A stretch of 64,000 bases of DNA from Candidatus Nanopelagicales bacterium (GCA_017848795.1 JAFIHG010000042.1:106110-170109); one strand, 5' to 3'. Positions 25,855 through 35,076 are shown, counted from the stretch's first letter. Notes: generated from the sequence alone by a model not told the origin. A program made the numbers and translations.

Positions 25855-27093
25855 TCAGCCGGCGAGCACCGCCTGGAACTTGCGGTTGTACTCCTGCTCC
25901 TTCTCGTAGCTGATCCCCATGAACAGGTACGAGCGCGCGCGCACCTCATCGGTCGGGAAGATCAGCGGGTTGTTCGCGACCTCCGGGTCCTCCTTGACGA
26001 GCACGTCCTTGGCGGCCGGCACCGGGGAGATGTAGTTGACCCAGTCGACGAGTTCCGCCGCGACCTTCGGGTCGTAGTAGTGGTTGATCAGCAGTTCCGC
26101 GTTCTTCTTGTGCTGCGCGAGGTTCGGGACCTGCCAGTTGTCCGACCAGACCATGTGCCCCTGCGGAGGAAGCGCGTACGCGAGGTCCTTGCTGTCGGCC
26201 TGCAGCTGCACGATGTCGCCGGTGTAGGCCAGGCAGGCCGCGATGTCGCCGGACGCCAGCGGCTTGCCGTAGTCGTTGCCGGTGAAGTTGGCGATCTGGC
26301 CGGCGTCGACGGCCTTCTGCAGCTTGTCGATCGCCGCGTCGAACTCGTCATCGGTGAACTGGCGCGGATCGATGTCCATGGAGGTCATGACCATTCCCAT
26401 GGTGTCGCTCATCTCGGTCAACAGCGTGACGCGGCCCTTGAGGTCGGGGTCGGTCAGCAGCTGCTCGACGGTCTCCACCTTCGCACCGCGCGTCGCCTTC
26501 GTGTTGTACCCGATACCGGTGAAGCCGGCCTGGTACGGCAGCGAGTACTTGCGGCCCGGGTCCCAGCTGACGTCCTTGAGCGTCGGGTCCAGGTTCGCCG
26601 TCACGTTCGGCATGTTCGCGAAGTCCAGCTCCTGCACCCAGCCGAAGTTGATCAGTCGGCCGCAGTACGTGTCGCTGAAGGTGAGCAGGTCCCGACCGGT
26701 GTCCTGCCCCTGGGTGAAGAACGGCTGCAGCTTGGCGTAGAAGGCGTCGTTGTCGTTGATGTCCTCGGTGTAGTTGACCTTGATCCCGGTCCGCTTGGTG
26801 AACGACTCGAGCGTGGGGTGCTTGCCGTTCTTCGTCACATCGATGTACTCGGGCCAGTTGGACCAGTTCACGATCTTGTCGGTGTCCGAACGGTCCGGGA
26901 CGCTCGTCGGAGCGTCGGCGTTGCGCTCCTTCTGTCCCGGGGTCCCGCAGGCGGCGAGGGTGGCGAGGGCCGCCACCCCGGCCCCGGCGCCGAGCAGGCG
27001 CCGGCGGGTGAGCCCGCGCAGCAGCGGGGTCGAGGGAAGTCTCGCAGCGCCGGCAGTTGCCCCGTTCCGCGGGTCTTCGCCCATCTCCGACAT
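25855..27093 (-). CDS. potD: Polyamine ABC transporter substrate-binding lipoprotein (first PotD)
   Basis: A 412-residue extracytoplasmic binding protein for spermidine/putrescine. The N-terminus has a twin-arginine type signal (RGLTRRRLLGAGAGVAAL) and lipobox LAACG with Cys at residue 49. The mature protein starts VNWSNWPEYID and includes the ligand-pocket segments FYAKLQPFF, YQAGFTGIGYNT and HMVWSDNWQVP. It is close in sequence to the second PotD at 30277-31497. A 12-bp stem lies in the 181-base gap before it, so it may be transcribed separately from potABC. Confidence 0.94.
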   Translation of the reverse strand: MSEMGEDPRNGATAGAARLPSTPLLRGLTRRRLLGAGAGVAALATLAACGTPGQKERNADAPTSVPDRSDTDKIVNWSNWPEYIDVTKNGKHPTLESFTKRTGIKVNYTEDINDNDAFYAKLQPFFTQGQDTGRDLLTFSDTYCGRLINFGWVQELDFANMPNVTANLDPTLKDVSWDPGRKYSLPYQAGFTGIGYNTKATRGAKVETVEQLLTDPDLKGRVTLLTEMSDTMGMVMTSMDIDPRQFTDDEFDAAIDKLQKAVDAGQIANFTGNDYGKPLASGDIAACLAYTGDIVQLQADSKDLAYALPPQGHMVWSDNWQVPNLAQHKKNAELLINHYYDPKVAAELVDWVNYISPVPAAKDVLVKEDPEVANNPLIFPTDEVRARSYLFMGISYEKEQEYNRKFQAVLAG

Positions 27094-27218
27094 CGCGCTT
27101 TCCTTCCGCTACGAGAACCGTGGACTGGGTCGACCGTACGACACCTGCGGGCCGGGACCGAGCCGCGCGGCCGGTGACGCTCGCCACCGCGCGTGGGCGA
27201 CGCATCGGGCGCCCGCGT

Positions 27219-27248
27219 TCCCCGCTCGTCCCGAGCGACGAGCGGGGA
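27219..27248. terminator. 12-bp stem between potC and the downstream potD
   Basis: Perfect arms 27219-27230 (TCCCCGCTCGTC) and 27237-27248 with a 6-base loop. It begins 27 bases after the potC stop (27275, minus strand). It could end the ALDH-potDABC transcript or lower expression of the following potD. No U-tract follows. Confidence 0.65.
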
Positions 27249-27274
27249 GCCGGCGCAGTTCCCGCGGGTAGGTC

Positions 27275-28156
27275 CTAGGCCCGGCGCGAACGGCGCCAGC
27301 TGACGAACTGGCTGATGCCCACCGCGAGGATCGCGATGAGGAACATCAGCGTGCCCACCACGTTGATCTGGACGGGGGTGCCCCGGGTCGCCGAGCCCCA
27401 CACGTACATCGGGAAGGTGATCGACGAGGGCGAGGCGTTGAAGTTCGTGATGATGAAGTCGTCGAACGACAGCGAGAAGGCCAGCAGCGCGGCCGCCGCG
27501 ATGCCGGGCGCGACGAGTGGGAAGGTGATACGCCAGAACGCCTGCGTCTCGTTCGCGTACAGGTCGGCGGCCGCCTGCTCCAACCGGGGGTCGAGGCTCG
27601 CCATGCGCGCCTTCACGGTGACCACGACGAAGCTCAGGCAGAACATGATGTGGGCGATCAGGATCGTCCAGAATCCAAGCGGGATCCCGATGTTCACGAA
27701 CAGGGTGAGCAGCGAGGAACCCATGACGACCTCGGGGGTCGCCATCGGCAGGAAGATCAGCAGGTTCGTCGGTGCCCGACCGCGGAACCGGTGCCGTGAC
27801 ATGGCGAACGCCATCATCGTGCCGAGGACGGTCGCACCGACGGTGGCGAGCACCCCCACCTGCAGGCTGAGCACGAGCGAGCTGCACAGGCCGGCAGGCT
27901 CGCACACGTTCGTCCAGGCATGCGTCGAGAACGACGCCCACTGGTAGTTGAACCGTCCCGTCGGGTTGTTGAACGAGAACAGCACGACGACCGCGTTCGG
28001 CAGCAGCAGGTAGACGAACGCGAGGAACGCGAAGATGCCGACGATGTGCTCGCGGACCCAGGTGATCGGGTTGCGCGAGCGCCGGTGGACCGGGGGCGGT
28101 CCGGGCTGGGCCGTGCTGACCAGGTCGGCGGGGTCGGCCGGTGCGGTGAGAGCCAT
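27275..28156 (-). CDS. potC: Polyamine ABC transporter permease PotC-type
   Basis: A 293-residue inner-membrane permease with six hydrophobic segments (first at about 32-56, GIFAFLAFVYLLLPNAVVVL). The EAA loop that contacts the ATPase is visible as LEQAAADLYANETQAFWRIT followed by the PLVAPGIAAA turn. With PotB it forms the channel for spermidine/putrescine import. Its ATG overlaps the potB stop by one base. A cytosolic tail (RRSRRA) ends the protein. It is part of the ALDH-potD-potA-potB-potC operon. Confidence 0.95.
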   Translation of the reverse strand: MALTAPADPADLVSTAQPGPPPVHRRSRNPITWVREHIVGIFAFLAFVYLLLPNAVVVLFSFNNPTGRFNYQWASFSTHAWTNVCEPAGLCSSLVLSLQVGVLATVGATVLGTMMAFAMSRHRFRGRAPTNLLIFLPMATPEVVMGSSLLTLFVNIGIPLGFWTILIAHIMFCLSFVVVTVKARMASLDPRLEQAAADLYANETQAFWRITFPLVAPGIAAAALLAFSLSFDDFIITNFNASPSSITFPMYVWGSATRGTPVQINVVGTLMFLIAILAVGISQFVSWRRSRRA

Positions 28157-29088
28157 CAGACCAGTTCCTCCGTACCGGCGCGCCAGACGTACACGGCGAC
28201 GAGGATGACGATGGTGGCCATCAGCGTGACGGACAAGGCGGACGCGGTCGGATAGTCGAGCACGCGCAAGAACTGCCCGTCGATGACTTGTCCGATCATC
28301 GTCGTCGAGGTGTTGCCGAGCAGGTGCGAGTTGATGTAGTCACCGGCCGCGGGGATGAAGGTCAGCAGCGTGCCGGCCACCACGCCGGGCATCGACAGCG
28401 GAAGGGTGATCTTCCGGAAGGACGTGAACGGCCGGGCGTAGAGGTCGCCACCCGCTTCCAGCAGCCGTGGGTCGAGCCGCTCCAGGCTCGCGTACAGCGG
28501 CAGCGTCATGAAGGGCAGGAAGTTGTACGTGAGCCCGGTGATGACGGCGAACGGGCTGAAGATCACCTGGTCGGTCGGCAACAGCTGCAACCACTGCAGC
28601 AGGCTGATGATGTGCAGCTTCTCCATGATGCCGACGACGATGCCGTCGCTCTGCAGGATGACCTGCCAGGCCAGCGTACGGATCAGGAAGCTGGTGAAGA
28701 ACGGCGCGATCACCATGACCAGCAGCAGGTTCTTGAACCGGCCCGCCTTGAAGGCGATCGCGTACGCGAGCGGGTAGGCGATCAGCAGCGCCGCGACGGT
28801 GGCGATCAGCGCGTAGATGAACGAGCGGACGAACTGGTCCCAGTACTGGGTGATCGCATCGCCATACGTCCCGAAGTTCCACGTGAGCTCGTAGCCGTCG
28901 ACGATGTTGCCGGTCTGCAGCGACATCGAGACGAGGAACACGACCGGCACGATGAAGAAGACCGCGAGCCAGGCCATGCCGGGCAGCAGCAGGAAGTACG
29001 GGGTCCAGCGCCCGCGCGTCTTGCCGGAGTCGGGGGGTGGTTGCGCCGGCCCCTGGCTGCCGCGCTCCAGCCCGGCGAACGCCGTCAC
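28156..29088 (-). CDS. potB: Polyamine ABC transporter permease PotB-type
   Basis: A 310-residue permease with six membrane segments (first at about 32-54, FLLLPGMAWLAVFFIVPVVF). The EAA loop is LEAGGDLYARPFTSFRKI followed by TLPLSMPGVVAG. It starts at GTG 29088, overlapping the potA stop (TGA 29087-29085) by four bases. An upstream in-frame extension reads through potA in another frame and was discarded. It pairs with PotC. Residues 1-30 are a hydrophilic, Pro-rich N-terminus. Confidence 0.95.
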   Translation of the reverse strand: MTAFAGLERGSQGPAQPPPDSGKTRGRWTPYFLLLPGMAWLAVFFIVPVVFLVSMSLQTGNIVDGYELTWNFGTYGDAITQYWDQFVRSFIYALIATVAALLIAYPLAYAIAFKAGRFKNLLLVMVIAPFFTSFLIRTLAWQVILQSDGIVVGIMEKLHIISLLQWLQLLPTDQVIFSPFAVITGLTYNFLPFMTLPLYASLERLDPRLLEAGGDLYARPFTSFRKITLPLSMPGVVAGTLLTFIPAAGDYINSHLLGNTSTTMIGQVIDGQFLRVLDYPTASALSVTLMATIVILVAVYVWRAGTEELV

Positions 29089-30275
29089 GATGCGGCCTCG
29101 TCCACCGTCTCGACCCCGGCGTGCGCGTCCTGCTCCGCGCTGAGCCCGAACGCGTGCTCCGGGCTCCAGGCGAGCGTGACGGGGGTCCCCGGTGCGAGGA
29201 CCCGTGCGGTGTCGCGGTTCTGGTGGAAGACCATCAGCTCCTGTCCCCACGGCATCCGCACGAGGTACTGGGTGCTCACACCGATGAACGACGAGTCGGT
29301 GATGACCCCGCCCTTGACCACGTCCAGGTCGCCGGCGGGCACCTCGTCGGTGATCACATGCAGCTTCTCGGGACGGATGCCGAGCAGCAGCTTGCCGGAG
29401 GTCACCGTGGAACGCGCCGTGAGCATCGCGACGCTCGTGCCGTGCATGTCCGCGATCAGGCGGTCGCCCGCGGTCGAGGTGATGGTGCAGTCGACCATGT
29501 TGGACTGCCCGAGGAAGTTCGCGACGAACGTGGTACGCGGCGCCTCGTACAGCTCGACCGGTGCACCCATCTGCTCGATCCGCCCGGCGTTCATGACGGC
29601 GATCGTGTCGGCCATCGTCATGGCCTCTTCCTGGTCGTGCGTGACGTGGACGAAGGTGAGTCCGACCTCGGTCTGGATGCGCTTGAGCTCCACCTGCATC
29701 TGGCGGCGCAGCTTGAGGTCGAGCGCGCCGAGCGGCTCGTCGAGCAACAGCACGCCCGGCCGGTTCACGATCGCCCGCGCGAGCGCGACCCGCTGCTGCT
29801 GGCCGCCGGAGAGCTGGGCCGGCTTGCGCCGCGAGAGCGCCGTCAGCTCGGTCAGCTCCAGGACCTCGTCGACCTGCTTCTTGACGTCCTTCTTCCGGCG
29901 GCGTCGCAGCCCGAACGCGACGTTCTCGTACACGTCCATGTGCGGGAACAGCGCGTAACTCTGGAACACGGTGTTGACGGGGCGCTTGTACGGCTTGGTG
30001 CCCGTGATGTCGGTCGAGCCGATGCTGATCCGGCCGACCGTGGGGTGCTCGAGTCCCGCGACCATCCGCAGCGTCGTCGTCTTGCCGCACCCGGACGGGC
30101 CGAGAAGGGCGAAGAACGAGCCCTGCGGGATCGTCAGGTCGATGTCGTCGACCGCTTTGAACGTACCGAACTCCTTGGTGACCCGCGTCAGCACGAGGTC
30201 ACCGGACACCTCGTCCCCGTTCGTGCTCTCCTGCACCGGGGCGGGCTGGGTCGGGTCGAGGGAATCGAGCGACAT
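29085..30275 (-). CDS. potA: Polyamine ABC transporter ATPase PotA
   Basis: A 396-residue ATPase. Walker A GPSGCGKTT is at residues 59-67, the Q-loop Gln near 105, the signature LSGGQQQR at 155-162 and Walker B LLLDEP at 176-181. A C-terminal TOBE-type domain (about 270-390) regulates many PotA-like importers. The ATG at 30275 is one base from the potD stop at 30277, so translation is coupled. It powers PotB/PotC import of polyamines. The order ALDH-potD-potA-potB-potC is tight: gaps of 25 and 1 bases, then overlaps of 4 and 1. Confidence 0.97.
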   Translation of the reverse strand: MSLDSLDPTQPAPVQESTNGDEVSGDLVLTRVTKEFGTFKAVDDIDLTIPQGSFFALLGPSGCGKTTTLRMVAGLEHPTVGRISIGSTDITGTKPYKRPVNTVFQSYALFPHMDVYENVAFGLRRRRKKDVKKQVDEVLELTELTALSRRKPAQLSGGQQQRVALARAIVNRPGVLLLDEPLGALDLKLRRQMQVELKRIQTEVGLTFVHVTHDQEEAMTMADTIAVMNAGRIEQMGAPVELYEAPRTTFVANFLGQSNMVDCTITSTAGDRLIADMHGTSVAMLTARSTVTSGKLLLGIRPEKLHVITDEVPAGDLDVVKGGVITDSSFIGVSTQYLVRMPWGQELMVFHQNRDTARVLAPGTPVTLAWSPEHAFGLSAEQDAHAGVETVDEAAS

Positions 30276-30276
30276 C

Positions 30277-31497
30277 TCAGGCTCCGATCAGGGCTTGGAA
30301 CTTCGCGTTGTACGCAGTCTCCTCCTCCTGCGACAGGGCGCGGAAGACGTGGGACTTCGCGCGCACCGCGTCCGAGGGGAAGATCAGCGGGTTGTCGGCG
30401 ACCTCCGGGTCCTCCTTCAGCAGCACCTCCTTGGCGCCGACGACCGGTGAGATGTAGTTGACGTAGTCCTCGGCCATGGCCGCCGGCTTCGGATCGTAGT
30501 AGAAGTTGATCAGCAGTTCGGCGTTCTTCTTGTGCTGCGCCATGTTCGGGATCTGGAAGTTGTCCGACCAGGCCATGTGGCCCTTCTCGGGCAGCGTGTA
30601 GCCGAGGTTCGGGTTGTCCGCCTGCAGCTGCACCACGTCGCCGGTCCACGCCATGCAGGCCGCGATGTCGCCGGAGGACAGGCCCTTGCCGTAGTCGTTG
30701 CCGGTGAAGCTCGCGATCTGGCCGGCGTCGACCGACTTCTGGATCTTGGCGATGGCGGCGTCGAAGTCGTCGTCGGTGAAGTTGGCGGGGTCGATCCCCA
30801 TGTCGACCATCACCAGCCCGACGGTGTCGCGCATCTCGGTCAGCAGCGTCACCTTGCCCTTGAGCGAGGGGTCGGTGAGCAACTGGTCGATCGTCTCGAT
30901 CTTCTTGCCCCCCGTCGACTTCGGGTTGTAGCCGATGCCCGTGAACCCGCTCTGCCACGGGATCGAGTACTTGCGGCCCGGGTCGAACTGCACGTCACGC
31001 AGGGTCGGGTCGAGGTTCTTCAGGTTCGGGATGTTCGCCTGGTCGATCTCCTGCACCCAGCCGAGCCGGATGAGGCGGGAGGCCATCCAGTCGGTCACGC
31101 AGAAGGTGTCACGGCCGGTGTCCTGTCCGCCGGCCAGCAGTGGTTGGATCTTGGCGAAGAACTGGTCGTTGTCGTTGACGTCCTCGGTGTAGTTGCACTT
31201 GATCCCCGTCTCCTTGGTGAACAGCTCCAGGGACGGGTGCTTCTGGGTCTTGTCGTCGACGTCGATGTACTCCGGCCAGTTGGACCAGTTGACGATCTTC
31301 TCGGTGTCGGACTTGTCCGCGGCCTGGGTCTGGCCGCCCTGCGCCTTCTGCCCCTTGGTGCCGCAGGCCGAGAGCACGGCCATGCCACCGACGGCGGCTG
31401 CACCACCCAGCACCCGGCGACGGGTCAACCCGCGCAGCCACGGCGGCGAGATCACGGGTTCGTGCGACTCCGGGTTCTGGGTCGGTGCGTTGTTCAT
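30277..31497 (-). CDS. potD: Polyamine ABC transporter substrate-binding lipoprotein (second PotD)
   Basis: A 406-residue paralogue of the 25855-27093 PotD. The signal has RGLTRRRVLGGAAAVGGMAV and lipobox LSACG with Cys at residue 45. The mature N-terminus IVNWSNWPEYIDVDDKTQKH and the pocket segments FFAKIQPLL, WQSGFTGIGYN and HMAWSDNFQIP run parallel to the other copy. I start at ATG 31497, with GGAAGGG 7 bases upstream; a longer reading from GTG 31533 has no signal improvement. This copy is inside the operon, directly before potA. Confidence 0.95.
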   Translation of the reverse strand: MNNAPTQNPESHEPVISPPWLRGLTRRRVLGGAAAVGGMAVLSACGTKGQKAQGGQTQAADKSDTEKIVNWSNWPEYIDVDDKTQKHPSLELFTKETGIKCNYTEDVNDNDQFFAKIQPLLAGGQDTGRDTFCVTDWMASRLIRLGWVQEIDQANIPNLKNLDPTLRDVQFDPGRKYSIPWQSGFTGIGYNPKSTGGKKIETIDQLLTDPSLKGKVTLLTEMRDTVGLVMVDMGIDPANFTDDDFDAAIAKIQKSVDAGQIASFTGNDYGKGLSSGDIAACMAWTGDVVQLQADNPNLGYTLPEKGHMAWSDNFQIPNMAQHKKNAELLINFYYDPKPAAMAEDYVNYISPVVGAKEVLLKEDPEVADNPLIFPSDAVRAKSHVFRALSQEEETAYNAKFQALIGA

Positions 31498-31522
31498 CGG
31501 TGGCCCTTCCGTGGGTGTGCGT

Positions 31523-33037
31523 TCATCTGTCACCGAAGATGGTCCGGTGCCAGTCCTTGCGTGGCTCGCCGGTGATCTCGAGCGAGACGTGCTTGACCTG
31601 GGTGTACTCGTCGAACGAGTACTGGCTCATGTCCTTGCCGAAGCCGGACCGCTTCATCCCGCCGTGCGGCATCTCCGAGATGATCGGGATGTGGTCGTTG
31701 ACCCATACGCACCCGGCCTGGATCTCCCGGGTCGCGCGCATCGCGCGCACCACGTCGCGGGTCCAGGCCGACGCGGCCAGCCCGAACGGCGTGTCGTTGG
31801 CGAGCGCGATGCCCTCCTCGTCGGAGTCGAACGGGAGCACCACCAGCACCGGCCCGAAGATCTCCTCCTGCACGACCTCGCTGTCCTGCGGGGCATCCGT
31901 GATCACGGTCGGCTCGAAGTACGCCCCCTTGGCGAGGTCGCCCGCGGGCGCCTGGCCGCCGCACACGACCGTCGCGTAGCTGCGCGCGCGGTCGACGAAG
32001 CCCGCGACGCGCTCCTGCTGACGGCGTGAGACGAGCGGGCCCTGGTCGGTCTGCGGGTCCTGCGGGTCGCCGAGCCGTACCCCGCGCATCACGTCCGCGA
32101 CACCGGCGACGAACGCGTCGTACAGCGGGCGCTGCACGTATGCCCGGGTCGCGGCGGTGCAGTCCTGACCGGAGTTGATCAGCGATCCGGCCACCGCACC
32201 CTGCACGGCCGCGTCGAGGTCCGCGTCGTCGAACACGACGAACGGCGCCTTGCCACCGAGCTCGAGGTGGACGCGCTTGACGGTGCGGGAGGCCACCTCC
32301 ATCACCCGGCTGCCGACCGGCGTCGACCCGGTGAACGAGACCATCCGGACCGTCGGGTGGGCCAGCAGCGCCTCGCCCGCGACGCGGCCCCGGCCGGTCA
32401 CCACGTTCACCACGCCGGCGGGCAGGCCGGCGCGCACCGCGTCCTCCGCGAGCATCAAGGACGTCAGCGGGGTGATCTCCGCCGGCTTGAGCACGATCGT
32501 GTTGCCGGCCGCGATCGCGGGCAACACCTTCCACATCGCCATCTGCAGCGGGTAGTTCCACGGCGCGATCGACCCGACGACACCGACCGGCTCGCGGCGT
32601 ACGACCGAGGTGTGCAGCCCGTCGTACTCGGCGCTCGCCTTGCCCTCGAGGTTGCGCGCCGCACCCGCGTAGAAGCTGACGTTGTCGATCGAGCCCGGTA
32701 CGTCGAACTCGCGGGTGAGCTTGATCGGCTTGCCCGTCTGGGCGGTCTCGACCTGCGCGTACTGCTCGGCGCGCTCCTCGAGCAGCTGCGCGAGCCGGTT
32801 CAGCGCGCCGGCGCGCTCGCCGGGGGTCGCCCCTGCCCACTCCGGGAACGCCGCCGCCGCTGCTGCGACAGCCCGGTCGACGTCCGCCTCGCCGGCCTCC
32901 TGGAACGTGATCACGACCTCGCCCGTCGCGGGGTCGATGACGTCGTGCTCGGAGCCCGCCGTACCGGGACCGGCCGTACCGCCGATCACGGTGCCGCCAG
33001 CGAACTCCACGCCGGCTACCGCGCCTGTGCCTGCCAT
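31523..33037 (-). CDS. Aminobutyraldehyde dehydrogenase-type ALDH, first gene of pot operon
   Basis: A 504-residue NAD-dependent aldehyde dehydrogenase. The catalytic Cys is C293 in [10 protein letters not shown]; the Glu is in [14 protein letters not shown]; the cofactor part reads VGSIAPWNYPLQMAMWKVLP. The QDCTAATR signature is typical of gamma-aminobutyraldehyde dehydrogenases (PatD/PuuC-like), which produce GABA from putrescine-derived aldehyde. The first 25 residues are a Gly/Ala-rich extension. It lies 25 bases upstream of potD in the same operon, linking import with oxidation. GGAGG sits about 10 bases before the ATG. Confidence 0.92.
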   Translation of the reverse strand: MAGTGAVAGVEFAGGTVIGGTAGPGTAGSEHDVIDPATGEVVITFQEAGEADVDRAVAAAAAAFPEWAGATPGERAGALNRLAQLLEERAEQYAQVETAQTGKPIKLTREFDVPGSIDNVSFYAGAARNLEGKASAEYDGLHTSVVRREPVGVVGSIAPWNYPLQMAMWKVLPAIAAGNTIVLKPAEITPLTSLMLAEDAVRAGLPAGVVNVVTGRGRVAGEALLAHPTVRMVSFTGSTPVGSRVMEVASRTVKRVHLELGGKAPFVVFDDADLDAAVQGAVAGSLINSGQDCTAATRAYVQRPLYDAFVAGVADVMRGVRLGDPQDPQTDQGPLVSRRQQERVAGFVDRARSYATVVCGGQAPAGDLAKGAYFEPTVITDAPQDSEVVQEEIFGPVLVVLPFDSDEEGIALANDTPFGLAASAWTRDVVRAMRATREIQAGCVWVNDHIPIISEMPHGGMKRSGFGKDMSQYSFDEYTQVKHVSLEITGEPRKDWHRTIFGDR

Positions 33038-33232
33038 GACTGCCTGACCTCCACGTGCCGCTCTTCAACCCCCGCCACGACCGCGAGGCTGATGCTCGCA
33101 TGGCACCGCCTGCAGTACAAGCGAATCCGTCGGATCGAGACCGGAACACGACGAATTCGATGGGTCAGGTCACAATCGCGCAACAGGAGCCGCAGCGACC
33201 TGGTGCGTCTCGCCTGTTTCGGGTACTCGCTC

Positions 33233-33340
33233 CGCCTCGCTGGCGGGTGTGGTTCCGGTATAGCGGCGCCGCACCCGCCACCCGGACCGGCTCGCCTCGC
33301 TGGCGGGTGTGGTTCCGGTATAGCGGCGCCGCACCCGCCA
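33233..33340. repeat. Two 48-bp direct repeats upstream of the second PucR gene
   Basis: The 344-base gap 33038-33381 between the divergent ALDH and PucR genes contains two identical 48-base units (33233-33280 and 33293-33340), 60 bases start to start, with a 12-base spacer. Each unit contains a 9-bp inverted repeat, TGGCGGGTG at one side and CACCCGCCA at the other, around GGTTCCGGTATAGCGGC. The second unit ends 41 bases before the GTG at 33382. They could be duplicated operators with a promoter (TATAGC) or paired hairpins in the leader RNA. The left part of the gap (33038-33232) shows no clear signal. Confidence 0.7.
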
Positions 33341-33381
33341 GCGGGGCGCCCAGCCGGTGCGTACGGCGTAGCCTGCCCGCC

Positions 33382-35037
33382 GTGGCCGACCCGCACGCCG
33401 ACGACCCGCTGCCCGGTGGCCATCCCACGGTGCGCGAGGTGCTCGAGCTCCCCGCCGTACGCGCGGGCGATCCGCGGGTGGTCGCAGGCCGCGCCGGCCT
33501 GGACCGGCGGGTGCGCTGGACGCACTCGGCCGAGGTCGCCGACGTCGCCCGCCTGCTGCGCGGCGGGGAACTGCTGCTGACCACCGGGGTGCTGCTGCCA
33601 CCCGAGGACATCGGTCTCGTGGACTACGTGCAGCAGCTCGCCGCGGCGGGCGCGGCCGGGCTGGTCGTCGAGACGGGGCGCCGCTTCGAGCACCTGCCCC
33701 CGGCCGTGCTGCGCGCCGCGGACCTGCTCGGGCTGCCGCTCGTCGAGCTCGGCAGCGAAGTGCGCTTCGCGCACATCGCCGAGCAGGTGGCGGCCTGGAC
33801 CCTCGACCGCCAGCTCGAGGAGCTGCGCGTCTCGGAGCAGGTGCACCAGACGTTCACCGACCTCACGGTCGAGGGCGCATCCCCGACCGAGGTGGTGGGG
33901 CAGGTGGCGCGGATGTCGGGACGGGCCGTGGTGCTCGAGAACCTCGCGCACCAGGTGCTCGCGTACGACGCGGCCGGTGCCGACGCGGGCGCCCTGCTCG
34001 CCGACTGGGAGGACCGCAGCCGGCGGGTACGGGTCGATGCGCGCATCGGCCACGACGACGCCAGCGGGTGGCTCGTCACGACGGTCGGGGCGCGGGGACA
34101 GGACTGGGGCCGGCTCGTGATGCTCTCCCCTGCTCCTACGCGGCGCGAGCAGGTGCTCCTCGAGCGCGCCGCGGCGACCGTCGCGCTGAGCCGGCTCGTG
34201 GAGCGCGACCGCGAGTCGCTCGAGCGCCAGGCGCATCGGGCGCTGCTGCAGGAGCTGCTCGCGGCTGCCGTCCCGGTCGCGGACGTCGTGCTCCGGGCCC
34301 GAGTGCTCGGGGTCTCGCTCGAGTCGCGCGCGTTGATCGCCGCCGTGTTCCGGCTCACCGCGCCGCCGGCCGGACCGGCGCTCGTCGTGCAGGAGACCAT
34401 CCGGGACTTCACCGAACGGGTCGCCGGGGCGGTGCGCGACGCGCGCGCGGTCGCCCTCGTCGGTGCCATCGACGACGTCAGCGTCGGCGCGCTGCTCTCC
34501 TTGCCGTTGCGCGTCGACGTCGACCCGGTACTCGAGCGCGTGTCGCAGGCGCTCTCCGGCCGCAAGCAGGTCGGGGCGCAGGCGGGCGAGGAAGAGTGGG
34601 TGATGGCGGTGGGGTCGGTCGTGCCGAGCCCGCGCGACGTACGCCGCTCGTTCCTGGAGGCGATGCAGGTCGCCGACGCGGTGCCCGCCGGCGGCCCGGA
34701 CGACTTCTATCGGCTGCCCGACGTACGGCTGCGCGGGCTGCTGCACCTGCTGCGTGACGACGAGCGGCTGCAGACGTACGTCGAGCGCGAGCTGGGCCCG
34801 CTGCTGGCCCACGACGCCGACGCACGCAGCGGTGACGAGCTGCTGCCGGTGCTGCGCACGTACCTCGAGGTGGGGCGCAACAAGTCGGCAGCCGCGCACG
34901 CCACGCACCTGAGCCGGCCGAGCATGTACGACCGGCTGACCCGGGTGCAGCGCGTGCTCGGCGTCGACCTCGACGACGTCGAGAGCTGCCTGTCGCTGCA
35001 CGTCGCGTTGCTGGCCCTCGACGCGCTGCGCCGCTGA
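33382..35037 (+). CDS. PucR-family transcriptional regulator (polyamine locus)
   Basis: A 551-residue regulator. The PucR domain occupies about residues 15-140 (TVREVLELPAVRAGDPRVVA, GGELLLTTGVLLPPEDIG), a GAF-like middle follows, and the C-terminal helix-turn-helix is RNKSAAAHATHLSRPSMYDR near residue 505. I start at GTG 33382 (VADPHADD), just after the 48-bp repeats; an in-frame extension upstream would translate those repeats and has no similarity. It is divergent from the ALDH-pot operon, so it probably controls polyamine uptake and oxidation. It differs clearly from the other PucR at 14373-15890. Confidence 0.9.
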   Translation: MADPHADDPLPGGHPTVREVLELPAVRAGDPRVVAGRAGLDRRVRWTHSAEVADVARLLRGGELLLTTGVLLPPEDIGLVDYVQQLAAAGAAGLVVETGRRFEHLPPAVLRAADLLGLPLVELGSEVRFAHIAEQVAAWTLDRQLEELRVSEQVHQTFTDLTVEGASPTEVVGQVARMSGRAVVLENLAHQVLAYDAAGADAGALLADWEDRSRRVRVDARIGHDDASGWLVTTVGARGQDWGRLVMLSPAPTRREQVLLERAAATVALSRLVERDRESLERQAHRALLQELLAAAVPVADVVLRARVLGVSLESRALIAAVFRLTAPPAGPALVVQETIRDFTERVAGAVRDARAVALVGAIDDVSVGALLSLPLRVDVDPVLERVSQALSGRKQVGAQAGEEEWVMAVGSVVPSPRDVRRSFLEAMQVADAVPAGGPDDFYRLPDVRLRGLLHLLRDDERLQTYVERELGPLLAHDADARSGDELLPVLRTYLEVGRNKSAAAHATHLSRPSMYDRLTRVQRVLGVDLDDVESCLSLHVALLALDALRR

Positions 35038-35076
35038 CGCTCGTACCCCCGCGCCGACCGGCCCCGCGCCCCCTCC

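Noticed and set aside
22651..27177. A 1508-codon open frame on the plus strand across mmsA, the FAD oxidoreductase and potD
   Set aside because: It is the antisense of three well-supported minus-strand genes; composition is Arg/Asp/Val/His-rich with no domain, the usual artefact of high GC.
28156..30090. A 644-residue fusion of PotB with an N-terminal extension
   Set aside because: The upstream part is potA read in another frame; the GTGA overlap at 29085-29088 marks the real PotB start.
33233..33340. CRISPR-like repeat pair
   Set aside because: Only two units, 12-base spacer, repeat length 48 with an internal promoter-like box, no cas genes nearby.
33016..35001. A 661-codon minus-strand frame opposite the second PucR gene
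   Set aside because: Antisense of a clear PucR regulator with PucR and HTH domains; no similarity to a family.
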